A DNA stretch of 13,270 bases from JTS-RE37 sp041743975 (GTDB lineage Bacteria; Bacteroidota; Bacteroidia; Flavobacteriales; Flavobacteriaceae): assembly GCA_041743975.1 (NCBI GenBank), contig JBGTLT010000045.1, positions 1 to 13,270 on the forward strand, read 5' to 3'. A model generated the notes under the pieces. It made no database searches, was not told the DNA's origin, and saw nothing but the letters and a program-made list of their open reading frames with translations. Every line of letters begins with the position of its first letter. The first letter of the stretch is position 1. Shown one piece after another: positions 1 through 6,606 of the stretch. Made by a program: the position numbers and the translations under genes.

Positions 1-659
1 CCCTGGAGGTTGTGGATAATATTGCTTGTACCACCGGGGACCTTTGGTTGCGCTGGGCAGCCCTGCTCCATGATATTGGGAAGGCCCCCACCAAGCGGTT
101 CGATAAAAAAATAGGCTGGACCTTCCATGGCCATGAATATGTGGGCTCAAAAATGGTATACAAACTTTTCAAAAGGTTGCACATGCCGCTTAATGAGAAG
201 GTGAAGTTTGTTCAGAAGATGGTCCTGATGAGCTCAAGGCCTATAGTGCTGGCAGAGGATTTCGTTAGTGATTCGGCTGTACGTCGGCTGATCTTCGATG
301 CCGGGGATCATGTAGATGACCTGATGACGCTATGTGAAGCTGATATCACTACCAAAAATCCAAAGAGACAGAAAAAATACACCAACAATTTTGCCCTGGT
401 TCGGAAAAAAATTACCGAGGTGGAAGAGCGGGACCATATACGGAATTTTCAACCTCCCATTTCCGGGGAGGAGATTATGGCAACCTTTAACCTGAATCCG
501 TCCCCGGAAATAGGTGTTATCAAGGAAGCGATCAAGGAGGCCATCCTTGAAGGTGAAATCCCGAACGAGTATGAGGCCGCTAAAATATTTATGCTGCGGG
601 AAGGTAAAAAAATGGGACTCCAGTCCCGGATTCAAGACACTAAGAGTGGTATTGAGTAA
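1..659 (+). CDS. CCA tRNA nucleotidyltransferase, C-terminal part (5' end outside window)
   Basis: The frame is open from the window edge (first whole codon at base 3), so this is the C-terminal 219 residues of a longer protein and the GTG at 12 is not a real start. The visible part begins in an HD domain: a LLHDIGK motif with His-Asp at visible residues 23-24, then HGHE at 42-45, which are metal-binding positions in HD proteins. The stretch SRPIVLAEDFVSDSAVRRL and the later CEADITTKNP segment are typical of the bacterial CCA-adding enzymes that carry an HD domain. These enzymes add or repair the 3' CCA end of tRNA in the cytoplasm. The nucleotidyltransferase head domain would lie upstream of the window and is not seen, so the assignment rests on the HD and C-terminal region. 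Another HD-domain phosphohydrolase is possible but less likely. No good terminator follows the stop codon. Confidence 0.88.
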   Translation, partial: LEVVDNIACTTGDLWLRWAALLHDIGKAPTKRFDKKIGWTFHGHEYVGSKMVYKLFKRLHMPLNEKVKFVQKMVLMSSRPIVLAEDFVSDSAVRRLIFDAGDHVDDLMTLCEADITTKNPKRQKKYTNNFALVRKKITEVEERDHIRNFQPPISGEEIMATFNLNPSPEIGVIKEAIKEAILEGEIPNEYEAAKIFMLREGKKMGLQSRIQDTKSGIE

Positions 660-727
660 TTGAAACGGAAGGCATTATTTCATCTGCATAAAACCGGCAG
701 CAATCCTGTTTATAAGTAAAAGAGTGG

Positions 728-735
728 TAATTTTG
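728..735 (+). promoter_or_regulatory. Bacteroidota -7 promoter element before heme A synthase gene
   Basis: The octamer TAATTTTG fits the Bacteroidota sigma-factor -7 consensus TAnnTTTG exactly. No convincing TTG-type -33 box lies at the usual distance; only a weak TTTA occurs around 709-712. A transcript starting about seven bases downstream would begin near 742, which leaves almost no leader for an ATG at 746 and makes the ATG at 755 equally plausible. Confidence 0.5.
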
Positions 736-745
736 CAGCTCCCAA

Positions 746-1789
746 ATGGATTTTATGCAAGAGATTTTTAAAAAGTTTGCCAAAATTTCCCTTGTATTGG
801 TATACCTGGTAATCGTAGCAGGCGCTGTGGTTCGTATGACCGGGAGTGGGATGGGGTGCCCCGACTGGCCCAAATGCTTCGGACATTTGATACCCCCGGC
901 CTCGGAATCAGAATTGCTCTGGGAACCGGGTAAATACTTTAAAAAAGGACAACATATCATCCGTAATGAGGCACTATGGATTGCTAAAGAAGACTTAACC
1001 ACCGGGAGCAGTTATGATGCTGCCCAATGGATACCCTATACCAGACATGATTATGCGATCTTCAATGTATACCACACCTGGACAGAGTTCCTCAACAGGC
1101 TGCTGGGGGCAGTCGCAGGCCTGGCAACCCTGGCCCTTGCATTGACTTCCATAACCTATTGGCGTAAAAACAAAACGGTTACAGCTGTATCCTGGTTAGT
1201 AGTTGTGGCAATGGGTTTCCAGGGATGGCTGGGAGCTACTGTCGTTTTTTCAGTCTTGGAACCCCTGAAAATCACCTTTCATATGGTCACAGCACTGCTT
1301 ATCGTTGGGATGATTCTCTACCTTATTCATTTAACTGCTGCGGGCTGCAAGGCAGTCTTATATGACCGCTATACGGCATGGCTGGTCTTCGCTGCACTGG
1401 GTATTACGGTGGTGCAAATAATCCTGGGTACACAGGTTAGGCAGTTCGTAGACGGTCAAATCGACCTTTTGGGAGAGTCAGCGGCAAATCTCTGGCTGGC
1501 GGCCCCCAATATCCAGTTTTATATCCACCGGTCCTTTTCCATAGTGGTTGTAATGCTCAACCTGTACCTTGGGTATCGAATCTATCGGTTAACTTTAGGG
1601 CTGATCAAAATCAATTGGGTATTGGTAATCATCTTACTGGAAATCCTAACCGGATTGGCTATGAATTACCTTGATTTTCCGTGGGGCACCCAACCCTTAC
1701 ACCTGATCCTGGCGTCCCTGTTGTTTGGAGTACAGTTTTACTTGGTTTTGGAGGTCCTGAAATCAGGCCAAAAGGTGAAAATTTCGTAA
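746..1789 (+). CDS. ctaA: Heme A synthase, COX15/CtaA family
   Basis: This 347-residue membrane protein oxidises the C8 methyl group of heme O to the formyl group of heme A, the cofactor of aa3-type cytochrome oxidases. The N-terminus holds the family hallmark VRMTGSGMGCPDWPKCFG, with a cysteine pair at residues 38 and 44. Conserved histidines that serve as heme ligands in the family appear in VYHTWTEF (His110, Glu114), ITFHM (His179), YIHRSF (His261) and PLHL (His319). About eight hydrophobic segments fit the usual eight-helix fold, and the length is normal. ATG codons lie at 746 and 755; a -7 promoter element at 728-735 would give a leader of only a few bases for the first, so 755 may be the true start. 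The gene stands alone here: no heme O synthase or oxidase subunit gene is beside it. Confidence 0.95.
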   Translation: MDFMQEIFKKFAKISLVLVYLVIVAGAVVRMTGSGMGCPDWPKCFGHLIPPASESELLWEPGKYFKKGQHIIRNEALWIAKEDLTTGSSYDAAQWIPYTRHDYAIFNVYHTWTEFLNRLLGAVAGLATLALALTSITYWRKNKTVTAVSWLVVVAMGFQGWLGATVVFSVLEPLKITFHMVTALLIVGMILYLIHLTAAGCKAVLYDRYTAWLVFAALGITVVQIILGTQVRQFVDGQIDLLGESAANLWLAAPNIQFYIHRSFSIVVVMLNLYLGYRIYRLTLGLIKINWVLVIILLEILTGLAMNYLDFPWGTQPLHLILASLLFGVQFYLVLEVLKSGQKVKIS

Positions 1790-1794
1790 CTTTG
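1787..1794 (+). promoter_or_regulatory. Bacteroidota -7 element overlapping the ctaA stop codon
   Basis: TAACTTTG matches the TAnnTTTG consensus, and its first three bases are the TAA stop codon of the heme A synthase gene. It lies 23 bases before the ATG of the next gene, a normal short-leader distance. No clear -33 TTG is present at the expected spacing, so this is a single-box prediction. Confidence 0.45.
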
Positions 1795-1817
1795 CCAATT
1801 AGCGTAAACGGAGATAG

Positions 1818-2312
1818 ATGATCTATAAAATCAGGATAATACTGGATACAGAAGAAGATATCTTCCGTGATATTGAGATCGATGCCAACAGTACTCTGGA
1901 AGATTTTCATAATGTGATCACACAATCCTTTGGTTTCCTTGGCAGTGAAATGGCCTCTTTCTATACCTGTGATGACCGCTGGAACCAGATAGACGAAATT
2001 TCACTGTTCGATGTCAGTGAACAAAGTCAGGATGTCCGCCTGATGCATCGTACCGCAATTAAGGAAGTCCTGTCCGAAGCCACCACTAAACTCCTATACA
2101 TCTATGATTTTTTGAGCATGTGGACTTTTTTTGTGGAACTGGCCAATATTGAGGAAAAAGAGGATGGCAGGGTATATCCCAGTCTGCTTTTCAGCTTTGG
2201 TGAAATCCCGGAGACACCGCCGGAAAGAACTTTTGAATCGGATCCGGCATTTGATTTTGACGATACCCTTGAAAATTATGATGATCTCGACTTTGATGAA
2301 AACTGGAATTGA
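1818..2312 (+). CDS. pRiA4b ORF-3-like family protein
   Basis: A 164-residue protein of the PRiA4_ORF3 family. Typical features are the opening MIYKIRIIL strand, the SFGF segment after a helix (residues 28-40), and the MxxxFYTCDDRWNQ and LLYIYDFLSMWTFFVEL motifs (residues 92-108). The family is widespread, is named after a plasmid gene and is often annotated as transposon-related, but its biochemical function is unknown. The last 30 or so residues (about 134-164) are strongly acidic and of low complexity (FDFDDTLENYDDLDFDENW), and look disordered. The gene starts 28 bases after ctaA and probably has its own promoter at 1787-1794. Nothing nearby suggests a mobile element, so the plasmid name should not be read as evidence of transfer. 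Confidence 0.85.
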   Translation: MIYKIRIILDTEEDIFRDIEIDANSTLEDFHNVITQSFGFLGSEMASFYTCDDRWNQIDEISLFDVSEQSQDVRLMHRTAIKEVLSEATTKLLYIYDFLSMWTFFVELANIEEKEDGRVYPSLLFSFGEIPETPPERTFESDPAFDFDDTLENYDDLDFDENWN

Positions 2313-2507
2313 CAGGATTGTCCTGGCATCCCCTAAACATTATTATAGCTGCACTGTCTTCCCTGACGGTACAGCACCCAACTTTTCCCAGCCCGGGCTC
2401 AGGGCTACCCTTAAAACGGATTTTATATAACACCCTTTTCCCTGTCCTTCCATGTGATTGCCGGCTTTAAAAGTAACCCTATAACCCCATAATACCCCAT
2501 AACTATA
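2313..2507 (+). other. Intergenic region before the nucleoid-associated protein gene
   Basis: This is the longest gene-free stretch in the window. It begins directly after the stop codon with a small inverted repeat, CAGGA-ttg-TCCTG (2313-2325). At 2390-2406 there is AGCCC with two following GGGCT copies, giving a 10-base palindrome or a 7-base-loop hairpin. Neither is followed by a T-run, so neither is a good intrinsic terminator. Just before the next start lies an A/C-rich tandem pattern (separate entry). I found no tRNA, known riboswitch or credible small ORF, and no TAnnTTTG element. Confidence 0.5.
2474..2505 (+). repeat. Degenerate TAACCCyA short tandem repeat abutting the start codon
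   Basis: Three imperfect units follow one another: TAACCCTA (2474-2481), TAACCCCA (2482-2489) and TAATACCCCA (2490-2499), then TAACTA running into the ATG at 2508. It occupies the whole leader region of the nucleoid-associated protein gene. Whether it is a binding site, a slippage-prone tract or chance cannot be told from one sequence. Confidence 0.5.
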
Positions 2508-3566
2508 ATGATAAACCTGTATGCTACCCAAATCGAAAGTCTGTCCCTGCACAGAGTTGGAAATAAAAACAAGGGTGAAGCCCTGTTCCTTTCCGAAGGT
2601 CCCAATTCCCTGGACGATGAGACCACCGGGCTTTTGAAGGAATACTTTTTTAAACCCTTTCGGGAAAAGGAGGAAAACTATTATCGCTTCACCCATGAGG
2701 CCGACCTGGAATTCAACCCTGTGTACCAGGTGGCTTCTGAAATTTTCGCTTCTCCTTCCCAGCTTCCTGCCCTCTCTAAAAAACTGGCTACCCATTTGTA
2801 CGACCAGTCTAAGCATCCGCACATCAAAAGTGGGGAGGTATATGTCACCCTTTTAAAAGATATCCTCCTTGACAATAAGAAAACAGACGCCCTTGGCATA
2901 TTCAAAAGTGAGATAAAGCAGGATTTCCTGCAGTTCCAGGAGAAAGGGGGCAATCTGGAAATTCAGATAAAGCAGGGGATCAATATCAATAAGCTGGATA
3001 AGGGCTGCCTGATATTCAACATTGATAAGGAGGATGGTTATAAGGTATTATCCATTGACAGCAACCGGTATGACACCAAATACTGGCTGGAACAATTTTT
3101 GGACCTGGCCCCTTTGACAGATGAAAATTTCTATACCAAAAATTACCTGAAATTTTGTCAGAATTTTGCCAAGGATGTGGTATTGCCGGCAGAGGACAAA
3201 CAACAGGAGGTACTTTTTATGAACCGGGCCGTCAACCATTTTGCAAAAAACGATGCGTTTGAAGAATCGAATTTTTTGAATGAGGTCATGGCAAACCCGG
3301 AATTGATCCCGGAATTCAAACATTACAAGGTAGAGAAAGGCCCAAAATACAGTATTGAAGATGTTTCCAATTTCAATATTGCCAACAAGGCGGTTTCGGA
3401 TACCCGTAAAAAGTTAAAGAATGTGATCCACCTCGACACGAATATTCACATCAAGCTTGATTTTATCAATCCTGAATCGGCGGAGAAATTTGTGGAAAAG
3501 GGATGGGACGAAGAGCGACAGATGTATTATTACCTGGTCTACTTCAATAAGGAACAAAAAAGCTGA
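2508..3566 (+). CDS. Nucleoid-associated protein, NA37/NdpA (YejK-like) family
   Basis: A 352-residue protein of the 37-kDa nucleoid-associated family, which includes E. coli YejK/NdpA and has roughly this length. Supporting segments are the early INLYATQIESLSLHRVGNK, the NPVYQVASEIF region (70-80), an SGEVYVTLLKDILLD segment (108-122) that fits the family's central strand, and KLDKGCLIFNID...KVLSIDSNRYDTKYWLEQFL (162-197). The protein is rich in lysine and glutamate, soluble, and has no signal peptide or membrane helix. Members bind DNA or copurify with the nucleoid; the precise role is not known. The ATG at 2508 begins the conserved N-terminal strand. The gene is separate from its upstream neighbour (195-base gap) and converges on the minus-strand gene, with 69 bases between the stops. 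In some genomes the family occurs in phage or defence settings, but nothing here supports that. Confidence 0.85.
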   Translation: MINLYATQIESLSLHRVGNKNKGEALFLSEGPNSLDDETTGLLKEYFFKPFREKEENYYRFTHEADLEFNPVYQVASEIFASPSQLPALSKKLATHLYDQSKHPHIKSGEVYVTLLKDILLDNKKTDALGIFKSEIKQDFLQFQEKGGNLEIQIKQGININKLDKGCLIFNIDKEDGYKVLSIDSNRYDTKYWLEQFLDLAPLTDENFYTKNYLKFCQNFAKDVVLPAEDKQQEVLFMNRAVNHFAKNDAFEESNFLNEVMANPELIPEFKHYKVEKGPKYSIEDVSNFNIANKAVSDTRKKLKNVIHLDTNIHIKLDFINPESAEKFVEKGWDEERQMYYYLVYFNKEQKS

Positions 3567-3635
3567 TATTCCCAGGGTGTGTAACCAGCCTTCACCTATG
3601 GTAGCCATCTTAAAGTTGCCGGTTAACGGTTGTCC

Positions 3636-4718
3636 TTATATCCTGATCTTATTATCGATGATCTGTTTCATACTGACATCCCTGTAGTTGCGCTTTACAA
3701 ATTCCAGTGCAAGGAACAGGATCTGGCCCATCGTCCTGCATTTCCTGAATTTAAGGTCCAGCGTTAGTTCATATATCTGTTCCTTTAACATGTCAATATT
3801 GGCCTCCAGTGAAATATCATCCATTTTACAAATATTCACAAGCCGGTTGATGCGACTGCCGGAACTGATGATCCTTTTTGCTACGATGGACCGCTCCTCT
3901 ACCTTGTACTGGTCCACTGAATTACGTTGTAGCTTGCTGCGGACCAGTTCTACCATGATGTAATTCTCTTTGAAAAATTGCGGCCGGTATACTTTAAGTT
4001 TACCCTCGTAGCATTGCTGGTCGAAATCAATGGCCCTTATCTTGTACACCACGTGGTCAAAATCATGGGTAGGAACAATGACATAATTATAGGACCGCAT
4101 GTCCCCCAATAAACGGATCATACACCGCTCATTGAATTTTACGAATTCCTTGGCAAGCTGTGATTTTTCGGATTCGGAACAGTTCGGCAGCATGTGCTTA
4201 ATGAATACATCTCCGGGTATCCCTGCAATGTGCTCTTCGATGAGGGTGTCTTTATATACCAGGAAATTCAGGTTATAGGGTGATAGCATGTGTTCCAGTT
4301 CCAGGCCGTAGATGCGGGACGCATCGGTTTTCTTTACATAGAAGTAGGTGTAGTTGTCATTCAGGATATTCCGCACCTTTATCCTGAAAGGCTTGGAATT
4401 CCCGAAAGTACAGAAATCCACTGCATCGATATTAAGGTATTGGAATATCCGGTCACTTCCGTCGGAATGCAGGTTGGAATAAACCCTTTTCAGGCTTTGG
4501 TCTATCTCCAGCCGGTCTGAATCTGAATAATATACCCTAACCCATAGTGTATCTTCTCCCTGGGCATCATACACGACTACAGATCCCGAAAAACGCAGGA
4601 GGTCATCATAAAATATCGGGATCTCAATCTTTCTGTTGTATTCATCCAGATAAGCGTCCAACTTGTTATTTACAGGGTAAGCCGGTTTTTTCTTGGATAT
4701 AAGGCGTTCATCGGTCAT
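3636..4718 (-). CDS. Conserved hypothetical protein with a divergent protein-kinase-like fold (predicted)
   Basis: I cannot name this 360-residue soluble protein; it resembles conserved uncharacterised flavobacterial proteins. From residue 100 on it shows the order of motifs of the APH/protein-kinase-like superfamily. YFYVKK (125-130) could be the beta3 lysine strand and GLELE (138-142) the helix-C glutamate. LIEEHIAGIPGD (159-170) resembles the hinge with the EyixG pattern. LLGDMRSYNYVIV (203-215) has Asp206 and Asn211 with the D-x4-N spacing of a catalytic loop, and AIDFDQQ (229-235) resembles the metal-binding DFG/IDFD motif. The glycine-rich loop is not clear. The N-terminal 100 residues are unassigned, and the C-terminal 110 residues look helical and basic. 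The frame extends to a TTG at 4757, but that codon lies inside a -7 promoter element, so the ATG at 4718 is preferred. The gene is divergent from the ABC exporter. Kinase-like fold is my inference; the substrate is unknown. Confidence 0.8.
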   Translation of the reverse strand: MTDERLISKKKPAYPVNNKLDAYLDEYNRKIEIPIFYDDLLRFSGSVVVYDAQGEDTLWVRVYYSDSDRLEIDQSLKRVYSNLHSDGSDRIFQYLNIDAVDFCTFGNSKPFRIKVRNILNDNYTYFYVKKTDASRIYGLELEHMLSPYNLNFLVYKDTLIEEHIAGIPGDVFIKHMLPNCSESEKSQLAKEFVKFNERCMIRLLGDMRSYNYVIVPTHDFDHVVYKIRAIDFDQQCYEGKLKVYRPQFFKENYIMVELVRSKLQRNSVDQYKVEERSIVAKRIISSGSRINRLVNICKMDDISLEANIDMLKEQIYELTLDLKFRKCRTMGQILFLALEFVKRNYRDVSMKQIIDNKIRI

Positions 4719-4754
4719 GGGAAACTTTCTTAATTTAAATAACGGGAATTGTAA

Positions 4755-4762
4755 CAAAATTA
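4755..4762 (-). promoter_or_regulatory. Bacteroidota -7 element for the minus-strand kinase-like gene
   Basis: Read on the minus strand this is TAATTTTG, an exact TAnnTTTG match. Transcription would start around 4748, giving a leader of about 30 bases before the ATG at 4718. The TTG of the element is the furthest-upstream possible start codon of the frame, so the element rules out the longer reading. A TTTG at 4789-4792 (minus strand) lies 26 bases upstream, further than the usual -33 spacing. Confidence 0.5.
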
Positions 4763-4809
4763 GGATTTCTTCGTCAAGTTACTAGAAACAAACTTAAAAC
4801 GTCCTCCTA

Positions 4810-5736
4810 TTGGAAACGATTCTTACCGTTACACACCTCACAAAAAAATTCGGTTACCTGACAGCGGTGAAGGATTTGTCCTTTTCCATTGAGAAAGGCA
4901 ACGTGTATGGGATACTGGGGCCCAACGGGAGTGGTAAATCCACCACCCTTGGTATTATACTCAATGTAGTGAATGCCACCCAGGGGAGTTTTAGCTGGTT
5001 CAACGGGAAAGCGACCACCCATCAGGCCCTTAAGAAGGTTGGGGCTATTATTGAGCGACCCAATTTTTATCCCTATATGTCTGCCCGTCAAAACCTGAAG
5101 CTGGTATGTAAGATCAAGGAGGTAGCAGAAGGGAAGATCATGGAGAAATTGGAGCTGGTAGGGCTGGCCGATCGGAAAGACAGTAAATTCAGTACCTATT
5201 CACTTGGGATGAAGCAACGGCTTGCCATCGCCTCTGCCTTACTCAACGACCCCGAAATCCTGATACTTGATGAACCCACCAATGGCCTTGACCCCCAGGG
5301 TATACACCAGATACGGGAACTTATCAAACAAATCGCGGGGCAGGGTACTACCATCCTGCTTGCCTCCCATTTACTGGACGAGGTAGAGAAAGTGTGTACC
5401 CATGTTGTAATATTGAGGAAAGGTGAAAAATTATATTCCGGAAGGGTGGACGGGATGCTGGCAAGCCATGGATTTTTTGAACTTAAAACAGAGAACCCGG
5501 TGGCTTTGATCGCATTTCTGGAAACACACCCGGGTTTTGGGACCGTAAAATCTGAAAATGGCATCATAACAGCCATCCTGGAGGAGGAAATGGATGCCGG
5601 GTCATTGAACCGGCTAGTATTTGAAAAGGGGATCGTACTTTCACACCTTGTGAAACGCAGGGAAAGCCTCGAGGAACAATTCCTTACCCTGACCAAAAAC
5701 CCGGTGGTGCAGGCCGGGCCTAACCATATCACCTAA
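4810..5736 (+). CDS. ABC transporter ATP-binding protein (ABC-2 exporter type)
   Basis: A 308-residue ATPase subunit that powers an ABC-2 exporter with the permease encoded directly downstream. Motifs in order: A-loop region KKFGYLTAV (12-20), Walker A GPNGSGKST (37-45), Q-loop region around 80-95 (diverged, IIERPNFYPYM), signature YSLGMKQRL (130-138) in the relaxed form usual in this group, Walker B ILILDE (150-155) with D-loop NGLDP, and switch histidine His187 in LLASHLLDE. The C-terminal 100 residues are the accessory region typical of BcrA/NatA-like ATPases. The start is TTG at 4810: an in-frame stop lies at 4795-4797 and no ATG lies between, while the residues just after TTG are conserved family sequence. 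No Shine-Dalgarno site precedes it. Only 11 bases separate it from the permease gene, so they form an operon. The substrate cannot be told; peptide antibiotics, lipids and ions are all known for relatives. Confidence 0.93.
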   Translation: METILTVTHLTKKFGYLTAVKDLSFSIEKGNVYGILGPNGSGKSTTLGIILNVVNATQGSFSWFNGKATTHQALKKVGAIIERPNFYPYMSARQNLKLVCKIKEVAEGKIMEKLELVGLADRKDSKFSTYSLGMKQRLAIASALLNDPEILILDEPTNGLDPQGIHQIRELIKQIAGQGTTILLASHLLDEVEKVCTHVVILRKGEKLYSGRVDGMLASHGFFELKTENPVALIAFLETHPGFGTVKSENGIITAILEEEMDAGSLNRLVFEKGIVLSHLVKRRESLEEQFLTLTKNPVVQAGPNHIT

Positions 5737-5747
5737 CGCCGGAACGC

Positions 5748-6581
5748 ATGAATAGACTGTTGCAGATAGAATTCATTAAATTATGGAACAACCGGGCCAG
5801 TAAGGTGTTGATCATTTCCTATTTTATCCTCCTGACATCCATTGCCCTGGTTGCAGCCATTAAATTTGATATTGGCCCCGTAAAATTTCATTTCGCAGAA
5901 CTTGGTATTTTCAACTTTCCGTATATCTGGCACTTCAATACCTATGTTACGGCTATATTCAAGCTTTTCCTGGCCATCGTCATCGTATCCATGATGGCCA
6001 ATGAATACAGCAATAAGACCATTAAGCAGAATTTGATTGACGGGCTTTCCAAAAAGGAATTCATATGGTCCAAATTCCTTACAGTCCTTACCCTGGCGCT
6101 TATTTCAACAGTATTCGTCTTTGGGGTGTCCATGATACTGGGCCTCATCTATTCCGACTACAATGAAATTTCCATCATATTTTCAGGGATGGAGTTCCTG
6201 TTCGCATTTTTTCTAAAGCTCGTGGGCTTCTTCTCATTTTGCCTCTTCCTTGGAATGCTGGTGAAACGCTCAGCGTTTGCACTTGGTTTTCTGATATTAT
6301 GGGCGGTGATTGAGCAGCTGCTTTTTGGCATATTAGGGTGGAAATTGGTCAGTTGGGATACCGCCAGGGCCTTAAAAGGATTCTTTCCCCTCCAGTCCAT
6401 GTCCAATCTTATAGAGGAGCCATTTAGCCGTTTGAATGCCGTGCAATCTGTAGCCAACCAGATCGGGGAAGAATTTACATTCGATTATCATGTACATTGG
6501 TACGAGTTGCTCATTGTCCTGTGTTGGACGGGCATTTTTGTCTATTTGTCGTATGCCCTGCTGAAAAAGAGAGATTTATAG
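5748..6581 (+). CDS. ABC-2 type transporter permease
   Basis: A 277-residue inner-membrane protein with six predicted helices at roughly residues 18-38, 62-83, 111-134, 147-171, 175-197 and 252-272, the usual layout for an ABC-2 permease half. The amphipathic start MNRLLQIEFIKLWNNRASKVL resembles the elbow helix that packs on the ATPase. The cytoplasmic segment between helices 2 and 3 (EYSNKTIKQNLIDGLSKKEFIWSK, with a family-typical NEYSNKTI) is the expected contact with the ATPase. It follows the ATPase gene by 11 bases and is surely its partner. A longer extracytoplasmic stretch (about 200-250) lies between the last two helices. The stop is 25 bases before the first secreted-protein gene, with no terminator in between, so read-through is possible. 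Confidence 0.9.
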   Translation: MNRLLQIEFIKLWNNRASKVLIISYFILLTSIALVAAIKFDIGPVKFHFAELGIFNFPYIWHFNTYVTAIFKLFLAIVIVSMMANEYSNKTIKQNLIDGLSKKEFIWSKFLTVLTLALISTVFVFGVSMILGLIYSDYNEISIIFSGMEFLFAFFLKLVGFFSFCLFLGMLVKRSAFALGFLILWAVIEQLLFGILGWKLVSWDTARALKGFFPLQSMSNLIEEPFSRLNAVQSVANQIGEEFTFDYHVHWYELLIVLCWTGIFVYLSYALLKKRDL

Positions 6582-6589
6582 TATCTTGT

Positions 6590-6606
6590 AGTGTTGAAGG
6601 AACACT
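6590..6606 (+). promoter_or_regulatory. Small hairpin with SD-like loop directly before the start codon
   Basis: AGTGTT (6590-6595) and AACACT (6601-6606) form a perfect 6-base inverted repeat around the loop GAAGG. The second arm ends at the base before the ATG at 6607. AAGGA (6597-6601) is a Shine-Dalgarno-like match five bases before the ATG, lying in the loop and first base of the right arm. It may be the ribosome binding site, or a simple structure affecting initiation; a stem this short can arise by chance. Confidence 0.35.

Noticed and set aside
2313..2325. CAGGA-ttg-TCCTG hairpin after the pRiA4b-like gene as a terminator
   Set aside because: The stem is only five pairs, the loop is three bases and no T-run follows, so it is too weak to call.
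2390..2406. AGCCCGGGCT palindrome with an extra GGGCT as an operator or terminator
   Set aside because: Short GC palindrome without a T-tract, a second copy elsewhere or a matching regulator; chance is likely.
2343..2822. Minus-strand open frame (159 codons) across the 2313-2507 gap
   Set aside because: Most of it overlaps the nucleoid-associated protein gene on the other strand, the translation has no recognisable family features, and no promoter element was seen.
1818..3566. Defence or mobile island, suggested by the pRiA4b-like and NA37-like genes
   Set aside because: No integrase, transposase, nuclease, helicase, toxin pair, att-like repeats or composition break was seen; both families also occur as ordinary chromosomal genes.
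5196..5732. Long minus-strand open frame (178 codons) opposite the ABC ATPase
   Set aside because: It lies wholly inside a gene with clear Walker and signature motifs; its translation is serine/arginine-rich with no recognisable domain, as expected for an antisense shadow.
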